42,245 nucleotides of DNA from contig NZ_AYJW01000034.1 in NCBI RefSeq assembly GCF_000497205.1, forward strand, positions 1-42,245, written 5' to 3'. Origin of the DNA: Saccharopolyspora rectivirgula DSM 43747 (lineage in GTDB: Bacteria; Actinomycetota; Actinomycetes; Mycobacteriales; Pseudonocardiaceae). Every line of letters begins with the position of its first letter. Position 1 is the first letter of the stretch. Shown here piece after piece: positions 8,627-16,680 of this stretch. The notes under the pieces are model-generated. The model was not told the origin of the DNA. It ran no database searches and saw only the letters and a program-made list of their open reading frames with translations. The position numbers were made by a program, and so were the translations under genes.

Positions 8627-10032
8627 GTTCCGGCTTGCCTCGCGAGGTGACCGTGGAAGCGCGCGAAGACCTCGAGAAGGGTGTCGAGCAGCAGGATCTC
8701 GGTGTGCTCACCGGGCTCCGCTCCGGGAAGCGCTCGTTCTACCCGGAATACGTCCGCTCGACCGAGCGGCTGGAGTACACGGTGCGGGCTCTCGACCGCA
8801 TCTCCCGCGCACTGGTGCGAACCGTCGAAGGACCGCGCTGCCTCGTGGAAGCGGTCGTCCGGGCCGCCGCGGAGCACTTGCAGGCCAAGTGGCTGCTGCT
8901 GGCCATAGCCGATGGCGCGTTGCGCGCCGCGCGCCCCAGGTTCCTGCTGCTGCGCGACGGGGAGCTGATCGACGACGAAGCCGCGCTCCCGCCGGAGGTG
9001 CGCGAGCACTTGGAAACGGTGTGCTCCCGACCGTGGGAGCTGGAGTGGGCCTCGGACGGGGACGGGTGGATACGAGCTCCGATGACGCTGGACGGCGAGC
9101 CGGTCGGCGGCATCGTGGGCTGCCCGGGCAACGAGGTGTCGGTGGCCGACACCGATCTGGCCATCCTGCGGGTGTTGGCCAACCAAGCGGCGGTCGGCTT
9201 GCACAACTCCTTCCTCTTCCACGCGGCCGCGCAACTGCGCGGCCGCACCGAGCAGCTTTCGAAAGCCGCTGCCAGACAAGCCCGGGACCTGGCGGTGCGC
9301 AACGCCGAGCTGCAGGAAACCCAGCGGCGGCTGGTGGAGGCCATGCAGCGGCAAGCGCTGGACGACGAGCGGCACCGCATCGCACGGGAGCTCCACGACA
9401 CGGTCACCCAGTACGTGTTGAGCGCCGGGATGACGATCGAGGTCTGCCGATCGGACCTGGCGGACATGGGTTCTGAAGCGGCCCAGGTCGCGGAGCGCTT
9501 GGCGACGGCGAAGGACCTCACCCAGCAGGCCGTCGAGCGGTTGCGGGCCGCGATCTACGCGCTCCACCAGAACACCGAGGAACCGCCCGGTTCCTTGCCG
9601 GATCTGCTGAAGAGCCTGTCCACCGTGCATCTGCACGGCGATTTGAAGGTGCAGGTGCGGATCACGGGGAAGCCGGTGCCGCTGCCACCGGAGGCCGAGA
9701 GCTCCCTCCTGCGCCTGACGGGCGAGGCCCTGTTCAACACCGTTACCCACGCTCGGGCGTCCCGGTCCCTGGTGCACCTGACCTACGGGGACGACCACCT
9801 CCGGTTGACCATCTCCGACAACGGGGACGGTGATCCCGCGCAGTTGAGGCGATCCTTGCGCTTGGCCTCGACGACGGACCTCGCCGGGCAGCACCGGGGC
9901 TTGGTCAACATGGCGACCCGGGCCCGGGAGCTCGGCGGCACCCTGGCGATCCGGCGGTCCCGGATGGGCGGTGTTCTGCTGCAGATCCGGGTTCCCCTGC
10001 CGACGGCTTCACCGGTGGAGGTGGCGTTGTGA
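8623..10032 (+). CDS. mnoS: NarL-type sensor histidine kinase, MnoS-like
   Basis: A 469-residue soluble histidine kinase with no transmembrane helix, so it senses a cytoplasmic signal. A GAF-like sensory region covers about residues 45-200, with the typical VADTDLAILRVLANQAAVGLHNSFLF end. A coiled coil (about 205-245) leads to the HisKA_3 dimerisation domain DDERHRIARELHDTVTQYV with phospho-acceptor His258. The HATPase domain follows (LTGEALFNTVTHARAS for the N box, ISDNGDG for G1, HRGLVNMATRARELGG for G2). The GTG start overlaps the dehydrogenase stop and the next gene starts with the same GTGA overlap. The likely role is to control alcohol-oxidation genes. The symbol rests on gene order and architecture, not on a sequence match. 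Confidence 0.8.
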   Translation: MSSGLPREVTVEAREDLEKGVEQQDLGVLTGLRSGKRSFYPEYVRSTERLEYTVRALDRISRALVRTVEGPRCLVEAVVRAAAEHLQAKWLLLAIADGALRAARPRFLLLRDGELIDDEAALPPEVREHLETVCSRPWELEWASDGDGWIRAPMTLDGEPVGGIVGCPGNEVSVADTDLAILRVLANQAAVGLHNSFLFHAAAQLRGRTEQLSKAAARQARDLAVRNAELQETQRRLVEAMQRQALDDERHRIARELHDTVTQYVLSAGMTIEVCRSDLADMGSEAAQVAERLATAKDLTQQAVERLRAAIYALHQNTEEPPGSLPDLLKSLSTVHLHGDLKVQVRITGKPVPLPPEAESSLLRLTGEALFNTVTHARASRSLVHLTYGDDHLRLTISDNGDGDPAQLRRSLRLASTTDLAGQHRGLVNMATRARELGGTLAIRRSRMGGVLLQIRVPLPTASPVEVAL

Positions 10033-10718
10033 CCGCGGAAGCGAAGGAAGTCCTGGAGCAGTGCGACAGCACGGCTGCCGAGCCCACCCAGGTGCGGATC
10101 GTGCTGGTGGACGATCACGCGATCGTCCGCCACGGGTTGCGGGCGGTCCTGGAGCGCGAAGACGACCTGCAGATCGTGGGCGAGGCCGCCACCGTGACCG
10201 AGGCCCTCACCGTGGTCGAACGCACCCGGCCCGACATCGTGCTGCTCGACCTCAAACTGTCCACCGGGGACAACACCGAGGGCCTGGAGCTGTGCGGGCA
10301 GCTCACCCAGCAGTACCCGGACATCGGGGTGCTCATCCTCACCACGTTCCTGGACGGTGACCTGGTCGTGGAAGCGATCCGCCGCGGCGCTCGCGGGCAC
10401 GTCGTCAAGGACGTGGACACCACGGAGCTGGTCCGCTCGATCCGGGCGGTGGCGCGTCGGGAGAGCTCGTTCGACTCCAGGTCGGCTGCGGCGATGGTGG
10501 AGTCGATGAACGCCCCCGCGAACAAGCCTTCCTTGACGGAGCGGGAGCTCAACGTGCTGCGACAGCTGGCGCGCGGGTGGAGCAACCGCGACATCGGCCG
10601 CAAGCTGTTCATCTCCGAGACCACGGTCAAGTTCCACGTCCGCAACATCATGCGCAAGCTCGGTGCCGTCACCCGCGCCGAAGCCGTCTACGAAGCCAGC
10701 AAGGCCGGACTCATCTAG
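10029..10718 (+). CDS. mnoR: NarL/LuxR-type response regulator, MnoR-like
   Basis: A 229-residue response regulator. The receiver domain (about 22-140) has the acidic pair in VLVDDHA, phospho-acceptor Asp74 in DIVLLDLKL, Thr in LILTTF and Lys in GHVVKD. A LuxR-type helix-turn-helix follows (about 165-225: LTERELNVLRQLARGWSNRDIGRKLFISETTVKFHVRNIMRKL). It overlaps the kinase gene by GTGA and is surely its partner. By analogy with mycobacterial MnoR it would activate alcohol dehydrogenase genes. The paired near-palindromes at 16053-16125 are one candidate target. The operon ends 27 bp from the convergent methyltransferase gene. Confidence 0.85.
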   Translation: MTAEAKEVLEQCDSTAAEPTQVRIVLVDDHAIVRHGLRAVLEREDDLQIVGEAATVTEALTVVERTRPDIVLLDLKLSTGDNTEGLELCGQLTQQYPDIGVLILTTFLDGDLVVEAIRRGARGHVVKDVDTTELVRSIRAVARRESSFDSRSAAAMVESMNAPANKPSLTERELNVLRQLARGWSNRDIGRKLFISETTVKFHVRNIMRKLGAVTRAEAVYEASKAGLI

Positions 10719-10745
10719 CCGACGGCACTGCACGGGGTTCGCAGC

Positions 10746-11711
10746 TCAGCTGCGCGCCCGGACCTGTTCGCTCGTGCCGGAGCGACGAGCGCGCGGTGGC
10801 TCGCTCGTCTCGCGGTCGCGGGTGTGGACGACCAGCCAGCCGCCGTGGTGTTCGTCCACTTCGAAGGGAAACCCGCTGGCGCGGCCCATCTCGACCAGGT
10901 CGTTCCGCGTGAAGGTGCGCACGTGCCCGTAGGCGGCGGTGGGTTCGTCTTCGAAGGGCACGGCCACGACAACGCGCTCGCGGGCCAAGCGCAGGGCCTC
11001 GGCCAGCACCGCATCCCCGTGCTCCACGTCGAGGTGCTCCAGCAAGTGGATCGCGGTGACCGTGCGCACCGCCTGGTCCAGCAGAGGTACCTGCGCCGCA
11101 TCGCACACCAGGGTGCGCAGTTCGAGTCCCCGCGCTGCCGCCATCGTGGCGAGGAGCTGCATGCTACCCGGCACGAGATCGGAGGCGATGACGGCGTTCC
11201 TGCCGCGTTCGGCCAGCAGCATGGGCAGGAAACCGAAGCAGGACCCCAGGTCCAGCACGCACCCGGGCGGCACCAGGTCCAGCGCCCTCCGGTAGACCGG
11301 GGCGAACCCGGCGATCGAGGAGTGGCCGGCGTCGACCTCGGGCTGCTCCCAGCACTGCTTGATGCGGGCCAGGGTGTTGTCGTAGAAGGCGGCCCAGGCT
11401 CGGGCCGGTGCTTCGGCCACGGAGAGCACGATCTTGGTGAAGACGTGCTCGAAGACCTCAGCCCCGCTGAGCCACCCGGGGGCGAACAGCTCCTCGGCGA
11501 GGAGACCGGCCAGGTTGTTGTCCAGCTCTTCGGGCTGCAGCCAGTGGGTGATTTCGATGCTGTGCCACCGGCGGCGCAGGCAGAAGTGCTCGGTGCGGAC
11601 CTCTTGGGGGTCGCAGTCGGGCGGTGGTCCGCTGCGCTGAACCACTTCCACCGGCCGGCCCGGCGGTGGGTCGGAGTCTTGGACGCTCGGTGCGGCATGT
11701 GGTGCGCTCAC
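10746..11711 (-). CDS. mftM: Class I SAM methyltransferase, candidate mycofactocin methyltransferase
   Basis: A 321-residue methyltransferase. The N-terminal half (about 35-150) is a family-specific region (TEHFCLRRRWHSIEITHWLQPEELDNNLAGLLAEELFAPGWL). The Rossmann domain starts at about 170 with motif I VLDLGSCFGFLP, the acidic strand-2 end VIASDLVPGS, and VTAIHLLEHLDVEHGDAVLAEALRLARERVVVAVPFE. The GTG start at 11711 overlaps the stop of the VWA gene by GTGA, so it ends the methanol-dehydrogenase operon. MftM methylates the oligoglucose chain of mycofactocin in mycobacteria. The neighbourhood and overall pattern suggest this identity, but I cannot confirm it without a profile search. Other carbohydrate or small-molecule methyltransferases remain possible. 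Confidence 0.6.
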   Translation of the reverse strand: MSAPHAAPSVQDSDPPPGRPVEVVQRSGPPPDCDPQEVRTEHFCLRRRWHSIEITHWLQPEELDNNLAGLLAEELFAPGWLSGAEVFEHVFTKIVLSVAEAPARAWAAFYDNTLARIKQCWEQPEVDAGHSSIAGFAPVYRRALDLVPPGCVLDLGSCFGFLPMLLAERGRNAVIASDLVPGSMQLLATMAAARGLELRTLVCDAAQVPLLDQAVRTVTAIHLLEHLDVEHGDAVLAEALRLARERVVVAVPFEDEPTAAYGHVRTFTRNDLVEMGRASGFPFEVDEHHGGWLVVHTRDRETSEPPRARRSGTSEQVRARS

Positions 11712-13231
11712 CGCCCGGTCACCTCCATCGCCATGGTTTCGGCAGCGCGTTGCAAACCCGACAGGTCCCGCACGACGCGCACCCGGTCGCAGTGCTCGGC
11801 GTACAGCGGGAGGTCGCACTTGCCCAGCGACCACGAGTACCGCGGCTCGGGGGTGAGCCAAATGGTCTCCCGAACGCGGCGGGTGATCTCCTCGAAGGCC
11901 TCGACGTTCGGATCGTTGCCGTTGCCCCGCCCGTCGCCAAGGACCAGCAGCGTGGTGCGGCGGTTGAGCGCGGTGCCGTGCTCGTCCAGGAAGAGGCCGA
12001 AGGTGCTGCCGTAGTTCGAGTTGCCGTCGACGTCGAGCACACCGCCTTGGGGAAGCCCGTCGAAGACGAGCCCCAGCGCGCGTTCCAGCGGGTGGTCGGC
12101 GAACAGCTCGGTTATCTCGACCGGTTCGTCGACGAAGGCGAAGCTGCGGACCTGGCTGAACAGCGACTGCAGGCCGTGCACCAGGTGGAGGGTGAACCGG
12201 GCCGTGGCCCGCACCGACAGCGACACGTCGGCCAGCACGACCAGGCGCGGCTTGTCCTCGGCGCGGGGGATGGTCACCGGTCGGAACGGCACCCCGTCGT
12301 ACCGCATGTTCCGCCGCATCGTGCGGGCCGGGTGCACCCGTCCCCGCGGCGTGTTGCGGCGCCGGCTGGTCAACGCCCCGTGCAGGCTGTTGGCGATGCG
12401 TCGCAGGGATTCTTCGAGTTCTTGCCGTTCCTGCTCGTCCACCCGGTCGATCCGTCCGGTGGAGATCTCCCTCGACTCCACATTGGATTCGAGTTCGGCG
12501 AGTTTGGCCAGGTGCCGTTTGATCAGTTCCGGCAGGTTCTCCAGGATGCCCGCCACCGGCTGCCGCGGGGAGCCGGCCTCCTCGTCGGTCTCCTCCCCGC
12601 CGGCCAGCCAGTCGAGCAGGGTTTGCTCTTCGGCCACCGAGAGCTCGGTGTCGATCCGGTGCCCGGTGTGGTCGGCCAGTTTCCCCGGGACGCCGGCGTT
12701 GTGCAGCCGCTCGGTCTCCAGTTGGACCGACGGGACGGAACTGGCGCCCCCGGTGGCGCTGTCCTGGGAGAACAGGATCTCGTCGGTCATCGAGGCGAGG
12801 TCGATCTTGTTGCTCTCCTGGTGCAGGTTGTACTGCTGCGCCAGGTCCTTCTGGTCGAAGTAGTCGCGGATGTCGACGGGTTTGGCGTGGGTGTGGCCCT
12901 GCTGCGGCGTTTCCGAGGGCTCCTCGGAAGCCGTGAAGGACTGCAGATCACCGGTGTCGGACAGGTCGTCGTGCTCGTGGGAGTGTTCGTGCTCATCCGC
13001 GCCCGGGACGACCGAGGTCAGCGCGAAGAACGCCGCGAACACCTCGTCGAAGATCTCCTCGTCGCGGCGGTCCTTCACGAGCGCGACCTTGAGCGCGTCG
13101 CGCAGCACTTCCTTGCTGGTGAGCATGCCGGGTTGGGAAGCGCAGCGCATCGCGTCGGTGGCTTCCGACACCGATATGCGCATCCCGAACAGGCGGAGGA
13201 GCCGAACGAACCGGTGCAGAGCGGATTCCAT
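11708..13231 (-). CDS. CoxE-like VWA-domain protein, dehydrogenase maturation partner
   Basis: A 507-residue protein. It has a helical N-terminal region, then a His-rich acidic loop (HEHSHEHDD, about residues 80-88) and further His near HTHAKP, a charged helical middle, and a C-terminal von Willebrand A domain. The MIDAS motif is intact as LADVSLSVRATARF (DxSxS), followed by GSTFGLFLDEHG and LLVLGDGRGNGNDP. Proteins of this type pair with MoxR/NorQ/CbbQ ATPases to insert metals or remodel cofactor-bearing enzymes, as in CO dehydrogenase, NO reductase and Rubisco. It lies 54 bp after the AAA gene and two genes after the NDMA-type methanol dehydrogenase, so maturation or activation of that enzyme is the inferred job. 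Confidence 0.85.
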   Translation of the reverse strand: MESALHRFVRLLRLFGMRISVSEATDAMRCASQPGMLTSKEVLRDALKVALVKDRRDEEIFDEVFAAFFALTSVVPGADEHEHSHEHDDLSDTGDLQSFTASEEPSETPQQGHTHAKPVDIRDYFDQKDLAQQYNLHQESNKIDLASMTDEILFSQDSATGGASSVPSVQLETERLHNAGVPGKLADHTGHRIDTELSVAEEQTLLDWLAGGEETDEEAGSPRQPVAGILENLPELIKRHLAKLAELESNVESREISTGRIDRVDEQERQELEESLRRIANSLHGALTSRRRNTPRGRVHPARTMRRNMRYDGVPFRPVTIPRAEDKPRLVVLADVSLSVRATARFTLHLVHGLQSLFSQVRSFAFVDEPVEITELFADHPLERALGLVFDGLPQGGVLDVDGNSNYGSTFGLFLDEHGTALNRRTTLLVLGDGRGNGNDPNVEAFEEITRRVRETIWLTPEPRYSWSLGKCDLPLYAEHCDRVRVVRDLSGLQRAAETMAMEVTGR

Positions 13232-13285
13232 GGTTGCCTTCCTGCCAGTTGTCCGCGAAGTTCCCGCAGCACCGCCCTGGCCGCG

Positions 13286-14503
13286 TCACCGGCGACGCCG
13301 GATGGCCGCGGTGAACGCGCGCTGGCCCTGGCTTCCGGACTGCTGCGACCGGGAACGCGCATCGCTTCCGGGCGCCCCGTAGTAGTTCTCGTCGAAACGC
13401 CCCGGCAGGTCCTTGGCGGCCCGCACCTCGCGCCCGTCGACCTCCTCCTCGTCGTGGGAATGCGCATGCCCGTGGCCGTGACCATGCCCATGACCATGAC
13501 CGTGTCCATGTCCGTGTCCGTGCAGGTGTTCGGGCACTTCCCGGTCCGGGTCCACCAGCTGTGGGATGAGGTCGAGCACTTGCCGCAGGTCCCGCTCGTA
13601 CTTCACCACCACGTTGACCGTCTCCGACAGCAGCTCGGCAGTGAGCTCCTCGGCCCCGAGCACGGCCAGCGTGCGCGCCCAATCGATGGTTTCGGAAATG
13701 CTGGGGGCCTTGCGCAGTTTGAGCTCCCGCAGCTCCCGAACCACCGTCACCAGCTGCCGGGCCAACGCCTCCGGCAGCCCGGTGCTCTTGGCGCGGACGA
13801 TCTCCAGTTCCCGCTCGTGATCCGGGTAGTCCAGGAACAGGTGCAGGCACCTGCGCTTGAGCGCGGCGGACAGGTCGCGGGTGTTGTTCGACGTCAACAC
13901 CACGTAGGGCGGGGTCGCGGCCGCGTAGGTGCCGACCTCCGGGATGGAGACCTGGAACTCGGCCAAGCACTCCAGCAGCACCGCCTCCAGCGCCTCGTCG
14001 GCCCGGTCGACCTCGTCGATGAGCAGCACGGCGGGCTGTTCCCCGCGGATCGCCTCCAGCAGCGGTCGGGGGGCGAGGAAGCGGTCGGAGAAGAACACGC
14101 TGTCCTGGTCGCCGATGCGCTCCACCGCCGTGGCCAGGTCCGGCGCGTCCGCGATGATCTCGCTGATCTTGTCCCGCAGCATCTGCGTGTAGAGCAGCTG
14201 CTTGCCGTAGTCCCAGTCGTAGAGGGCCTTGCTCTCGTCCTGCCCCTCGTAGCACTGCAACCGCAGCAAGCGCCGGCCGGTCACCTCGGCCAGCTTCTTC
14301 GCCAGTTCGGTCTTGCCGACACCGGCTGGTCCTTCCAGCAGCAGCGGCTTGCCGAGCCTGGACTGCAGGAAGACGGTGGTCGCCAAGCGGCGGTCCGCGA
14401 TGTAACCGCACTCGGCGAACCTGGTGGTCACCTCTTCCACCGATTCGAAAGGCGCGTCGTCGGCACTGGTCGCGGCCTGCGATCCCGAGGACGGATTGGG
14501 CAC
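13286..14503 (-). CDS. MoxR/CbbQ-type AAA+ ATPase with a His-Gly repeat tail
   Basis: A 405-residue AAA+ ATPase. Walker A is EGPAGVGKTEL (about 57-67), Walker B AVLLIDEVDRAD, and sensor 1 VVLTSNNTRDLSAALKRRC carries the arginine-finger region. It is closest in layout to the MoxR relatives that pair with CoxE-type VWA proteins. The striking part is residues 326-350: 13 histidines alternate with Gly (nine times), Leu, Ala and Ser, followed by an acidic DEEE. This resembles the metal-storage tails of UreE, HypB and CooJ-type nickel chaperones. The likely role is ATP-driven metal delivery to, or remodelling of, the dehydrogenase encoded 82 bp upstream. Zn, Mg or Fe are possible cargoes; none can be chosen from sequence. 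Confidence 0.9.
   Translation of the reverse strand: MPNPSSGSQAATSADDAPFESVEEVTTRFAECGYIADRRLATTVFLQSRLGKPLLLEGPAGVGKTELAKKLAEVTGRRLLRLQCYEGQDESKALYDWDYGKQLLYTQMLRDKISEIIADAPDLATAVERIGDQDSVFFSDRFLAPRPLLEAIRGEQPAVLLIDEVDRADEALEAVLLECLAEFQVSIPEVGTYAAATPPYVVLTSNNTRDLSAALKRRCLHLFLDYPDHERELEIVRAKSTGLPEALARQLVTVVRELRELKLRKAPSISETIDWARTLAVLGAEELTAELLSETVNVVVKYERDLRQVLDLIPQLVDPDREVPEHLHGHGHGHGHGHGHGHGHGHAHSHDEEEVDGREVRAAKDLPGRFDENYYGAPGSDARSRSQQSGSQGQRAFTAAIRRRR
13454..13528 (-). repeat. 75-bp coding repeat encoding the His-Gly tail
   Basis: Twenty-five codons alternate CAC/CAT with GGN codons, making an imperfect 6-bp tandem repeat. Synonymous variation at both the His and Gly codons means the protein pattern is kept while the DNA has diverged, which argues for selection on the histidines, not a recent slippage expansion. 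Confidence 0.85.
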
Positions 14504-14585
14504 GAGTACCTCCCGGTGCTTGGAACGAGCGACGAGGGGCCGTGGCGCCCGGATCCCGCCGCGGCACCACGCCCCTCCGCGGAAA

Positions 14586-15878
14586 TCAGCTGATCAAGTC
14601 GTCGAGATCGCCGGTCATGCAGTGCTCGACCACCGGCCGCACTGTGTCGAACGTGCTCTCCTTCGGGTTCCCCGGAGTGCACGCGTCACCCAGCACGTGC
14701 TTGGTGATGCGGTCGACGTCTTCGGCGTCGCCCCTGATCTCCTTCGCGCGCTCGTAGAACTTGGTCGGCCCTTGCCCGAGGCGGTTCTTCGAGTAGGTGT
14801 CGGAACGCACGTCGACGAACCGCTCCGGGATGCCGACGTCGCGCAGCAGCCGCACCGCCGCGGCCAGCGCCGCGTCCGCGGCCTGCACCGTGGTCATGCC
14901 GTGCGTGTCGACGCCCATGGCCTCCGCGATGTCGGCGAAGCGCTTGTAGGCCACCGGCATGTTGAACGCCCACACCCGGGGCAGCGCGATGGCGTTGTTC
15001 AACCCGTGGTGGGTGTCGTAGAACGCGCTGACCGCGTGCGAGATCGAGTGGATGAGCCCCAGGCCCCCGGAGTTGAACGCCTGCGCGGCGATGTACTGGG
15101 CGTACATCATGCCCTCCCGCCCAGGCAGGTCCTGCCCGTTCCACACCGCCTGGCGCAGGTGCTGCGCGGTCAGCTTGATCGCGTGCAACGCGTTGCCGAG
15201 CGAGGGCTGGAAGTTCAGGCGCGACACGTACGGCTCGGAAGCGTGGGCCAGCACGTCGAAACCGCACTGCGCGGTGTAATCGATCGGGCAGTCGTAGTAC
15301 AGCACCGGGTCGTCGATCGCCAGGGTCGTCACGCACGTGTCGTCGAAAGCGACGTACTTGTGCGGGTTGTCGGGATCGGTGGTGGTGTCGGTGATGACGT
15401 AGGCCCAGGAGGTCTCGGAACCGGTTCCCGCGGTCGTGGACACCGCGATGTGCGGCGGGTTCTTCGGGTTCTCCGACTTGTTGAACCCCTCGAACTCGTT
15501 GATGTTGCGCCCGTCGTGGGCGACCGAGATCCGCGCGCCCTTGCAGGCGTCGTGCGAGGAACCCCCTCCGATGGAGACGAAGGAATCGCAGGAGTTCTCC
15601 TGGTAGAGCTGAACCGCGTCCATGACGTTGTAGTCCTTGGGGTTGGACTCGACCTTGTCGTACACCACGACCTCGAGCCCGTGGTACTTCATGGACTCCA
15701 CGATCTTGTGCACGATGTCGGTGCCGCGCAGCCCCGAAGTCATCACCAGCGTCTTGCGGAAGCCCAGCTTCTTGGCCTCCGGACCGATCAGCTCGTGCGC
15801 TCCCGGCCCCATCAAAGCCCGGGGGAAGGGATGGAATTCCTTGATGGGGAACGGTCTGAGCAGCTCCTCGACCTTCAT
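14586..15878 (-). CDS. mno: NDMA-dependent methanol dehydrogenase (nicotinoprotein, MDO/Mno family)
   Basis: A 430-residue iron-type-fold alcohol dehydrogenase of the Gram-positive methanol:NDMA oxidoreductase family. These decameric enzymes hold NADP tightly and need an external acceptor, thought to be mycofactocin. The nucleotide motif is VSIGGGSSHDACKG (104-107 for GGGS). The metal site is Asp208, His212 (FDVLAHASEPYVSR), His277 and His291 (IHSISHAVSAFYDTHHG), with His281 as the catalytic-type residue. The frame extends to 16007, but ATG 15878 has an AAAGGA site and matches the family start (MKVEELLRPFPIKEFHPFPRAL). It leads a minus-strand operon with the AAA, VWA and methyltransferase genes, and is divergent from mftA. 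It may oxidise methanol, ethanol or other primary alcohols; the physiological substrate is not decided by sequence. Confidence 0.9.
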   Translation of the reverse strand: MKVEELLRPFPIKEFHPFPRALMGPGAHELIGPEAKKLGFRKTLVMTSGLRGTDIVHKIVESMKYHGLEVVVYDKVESNPKDYNVMDAVQLYQENSCDSFVSIGGGSSHDACKGARISVAHDGRNINEFEGFNKSENPKNPPHIAVSTTAGTGSETSWAYVITDTTTDPDNPHKYVAFDDTCVTTLAIDDPVLYYDCPIDYTAQCGFDVLAHASEPYVSRLNFQPSLGNALHAIKLTAQHLRQAVWNGQDLPGREGMMYAQYIAAQAFNSGGLGLIHSISHAVSAFYDTHHGLNNAIALPRVWAFNMPVAYKRFADIAEAMGVDTHGMTTVQAADAALAAAVRLLRDVGIPERFVDVRSDTYSKNRLGQGPTKFYERAKEIRGDAEDVDRITKHVLGDACTPGNPKESTFDTVRPVVEHCMTGDLDDLIS

Positions 15879-16052
15879 CTCGCCGTCCTTTCCACACGCA
15901 GCGTTGCACTGGCCACGGCTCTCGCCCGGGAGGTGAGCACCACCGCTCCCGGTTGAGCCGTGAAAGTAGTGCGCCACGTCACGCCTCGAGAACCCTGCGA
16001 AGCCCAAGACTCGCCCTCCGGAAGCACGATCAGAACGAACGGCGGGGAGCGG

Positions 16053-16125
16053 ACCTGTTCGATCGGACAGGGGGCAGACCTCCCCCGGCGAACGTCAGCT
16101 GCTCGCACCTGTTCGAACGGACAGG
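16053..16125. promoter_or_regulatory. Two near-palindromic operator-like sites between mno and mftA
   Basis: The 19-bp sequence ACCTGTTCGATCGGACAGG (16053-16071) recurs as ACCTGTTCGAACGGACAGG (16107-16125), 54 bp apart. The shared core fits the palindrome CCTGTyCGwwCGrACAGG; the first copy matches its own reverse complement at 16 of 18 positions. The second is extended by GC/GC flanks to 8-bp arms (16105-16128). Both lie in the 360-bp region (15879-16238) between divergent mno and mftA. A dimeric regulator (TetR-like MftR, or the MnoR-like protein) is the likely ligand. A GGCGCC-GGT-GGCGCC hairpin at 16189-16203 lies 35 bp before mftA. Confidence 0.65.
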
Positions 16126-16238
16126 TGCGGATGACCCGCTCGCACGGCGAAGCGCGAATTCCCCCGCCATAGCGTGTTTTTTGCCGCTGGCGCCGGTGGC
16201 GCCGCGGCGATCAGAACCCGCACCGAAGGAGGGGAACG

Positions 16239-16364
16239 ATGGAGGATTCCGCCACCAACACCACCGACCTCGCCGTGACCGGCACCGAACCGGAATCCCC
16301 CGACGTGGTCGAGGAATTCCTGGTCGAAGAGGTCTCCATCGACGGCATGTGCGGCGTCTACTGA
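16239..16364 (+). CDS. mftA: Mycofactocin precursor peptide MftA
   Basis: A 41-residue ribosomal precursor. The diagnostic C-terminus is IDGMCGVY: the final Val-Tyr pair is decarboxylated and cyclised by MftC to form the redox-active core of mycofactocin. The leader is acidic (VVEEFLVEEVS), the part recognised by MftB. The ATG has an AAGGAGG ribosome site. The gene is too short for many ORF callers but is certain from the C-terminal motif and the adjacent mftB and mftC. Confidence 0.97.
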   Translation: MEDSATNTTDLAVTGTEPESPDVVEEFLVEEVSIDGMCGVY

Positions 16365-16376
16365 GGACGGTGAGCG

Positions 16377-16664
16377 ATGGGTAGCCCGGCCTTCCGGCCC
16401 GATCTTCCGTACCGGAAAAACCCGCAGGTAGCGCTACGGCCCGAACCCTTCGGCGCGCTCGCCTACCACTTCGGGAACCGGCGGTTGTCGTTCCTGAAGA
16501 GCCGCCAGCTCGTCGAGGTCGTCGAACACCTCGACGACCACAGCTCGATCGACGAGGCGCTCACCGCCTGCCAGGTGGCCGAACAGCAACGGCCGGGCTA
16601 CCTGCGCGCCCTGGCCTCGCTCGCGGAGGCCGACATGATCGTTCGCCGGCAACCGACTTCGTGA
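16377..16664 (+). CDS. mftB: Mycofactocin precursor-binding chaperone MftB
   Basis: A 95-residue RiPP recognition element-type protein that holds the MftA leader and presents it to the radical SAM enzyme MftC. It is a compact PqqD-like fold: YRKNPQVALRPEPFGALAYHFGNRRLSFLKSRQLVEVVEHLDD, then a helical half ending RALASLAEADMIV. It starts 12 bp after mftA with a GAGG site. Length and pattern are normal for the family. Confidence 0.95.
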   Translation: MGSPAFRPDLPYRKNPQVALRPEPFGALAYHFGNRRLSFLKSRQLVEVVEHLDDHSSIDEALTACQVAEQQRPGYLRALASLAEADMIVRRQPTS

Positions 16665-16680
16665 AGGGCGGAAAGGCGCC

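Noticed and set aside
10740-10754. Hairpin as terminator between the response regulator and methyltransferase genes
   Set aside because: Only a 5-7 bp stem, partly inside the methyltransferase coding end, without a U-tract.
13454-13528. The 6-bp repeat as a CRISPR or microsatellite
   Set aside because: It is in frame in a well-supported gene, with synonymous variation that keeps the His-Gly pattern.
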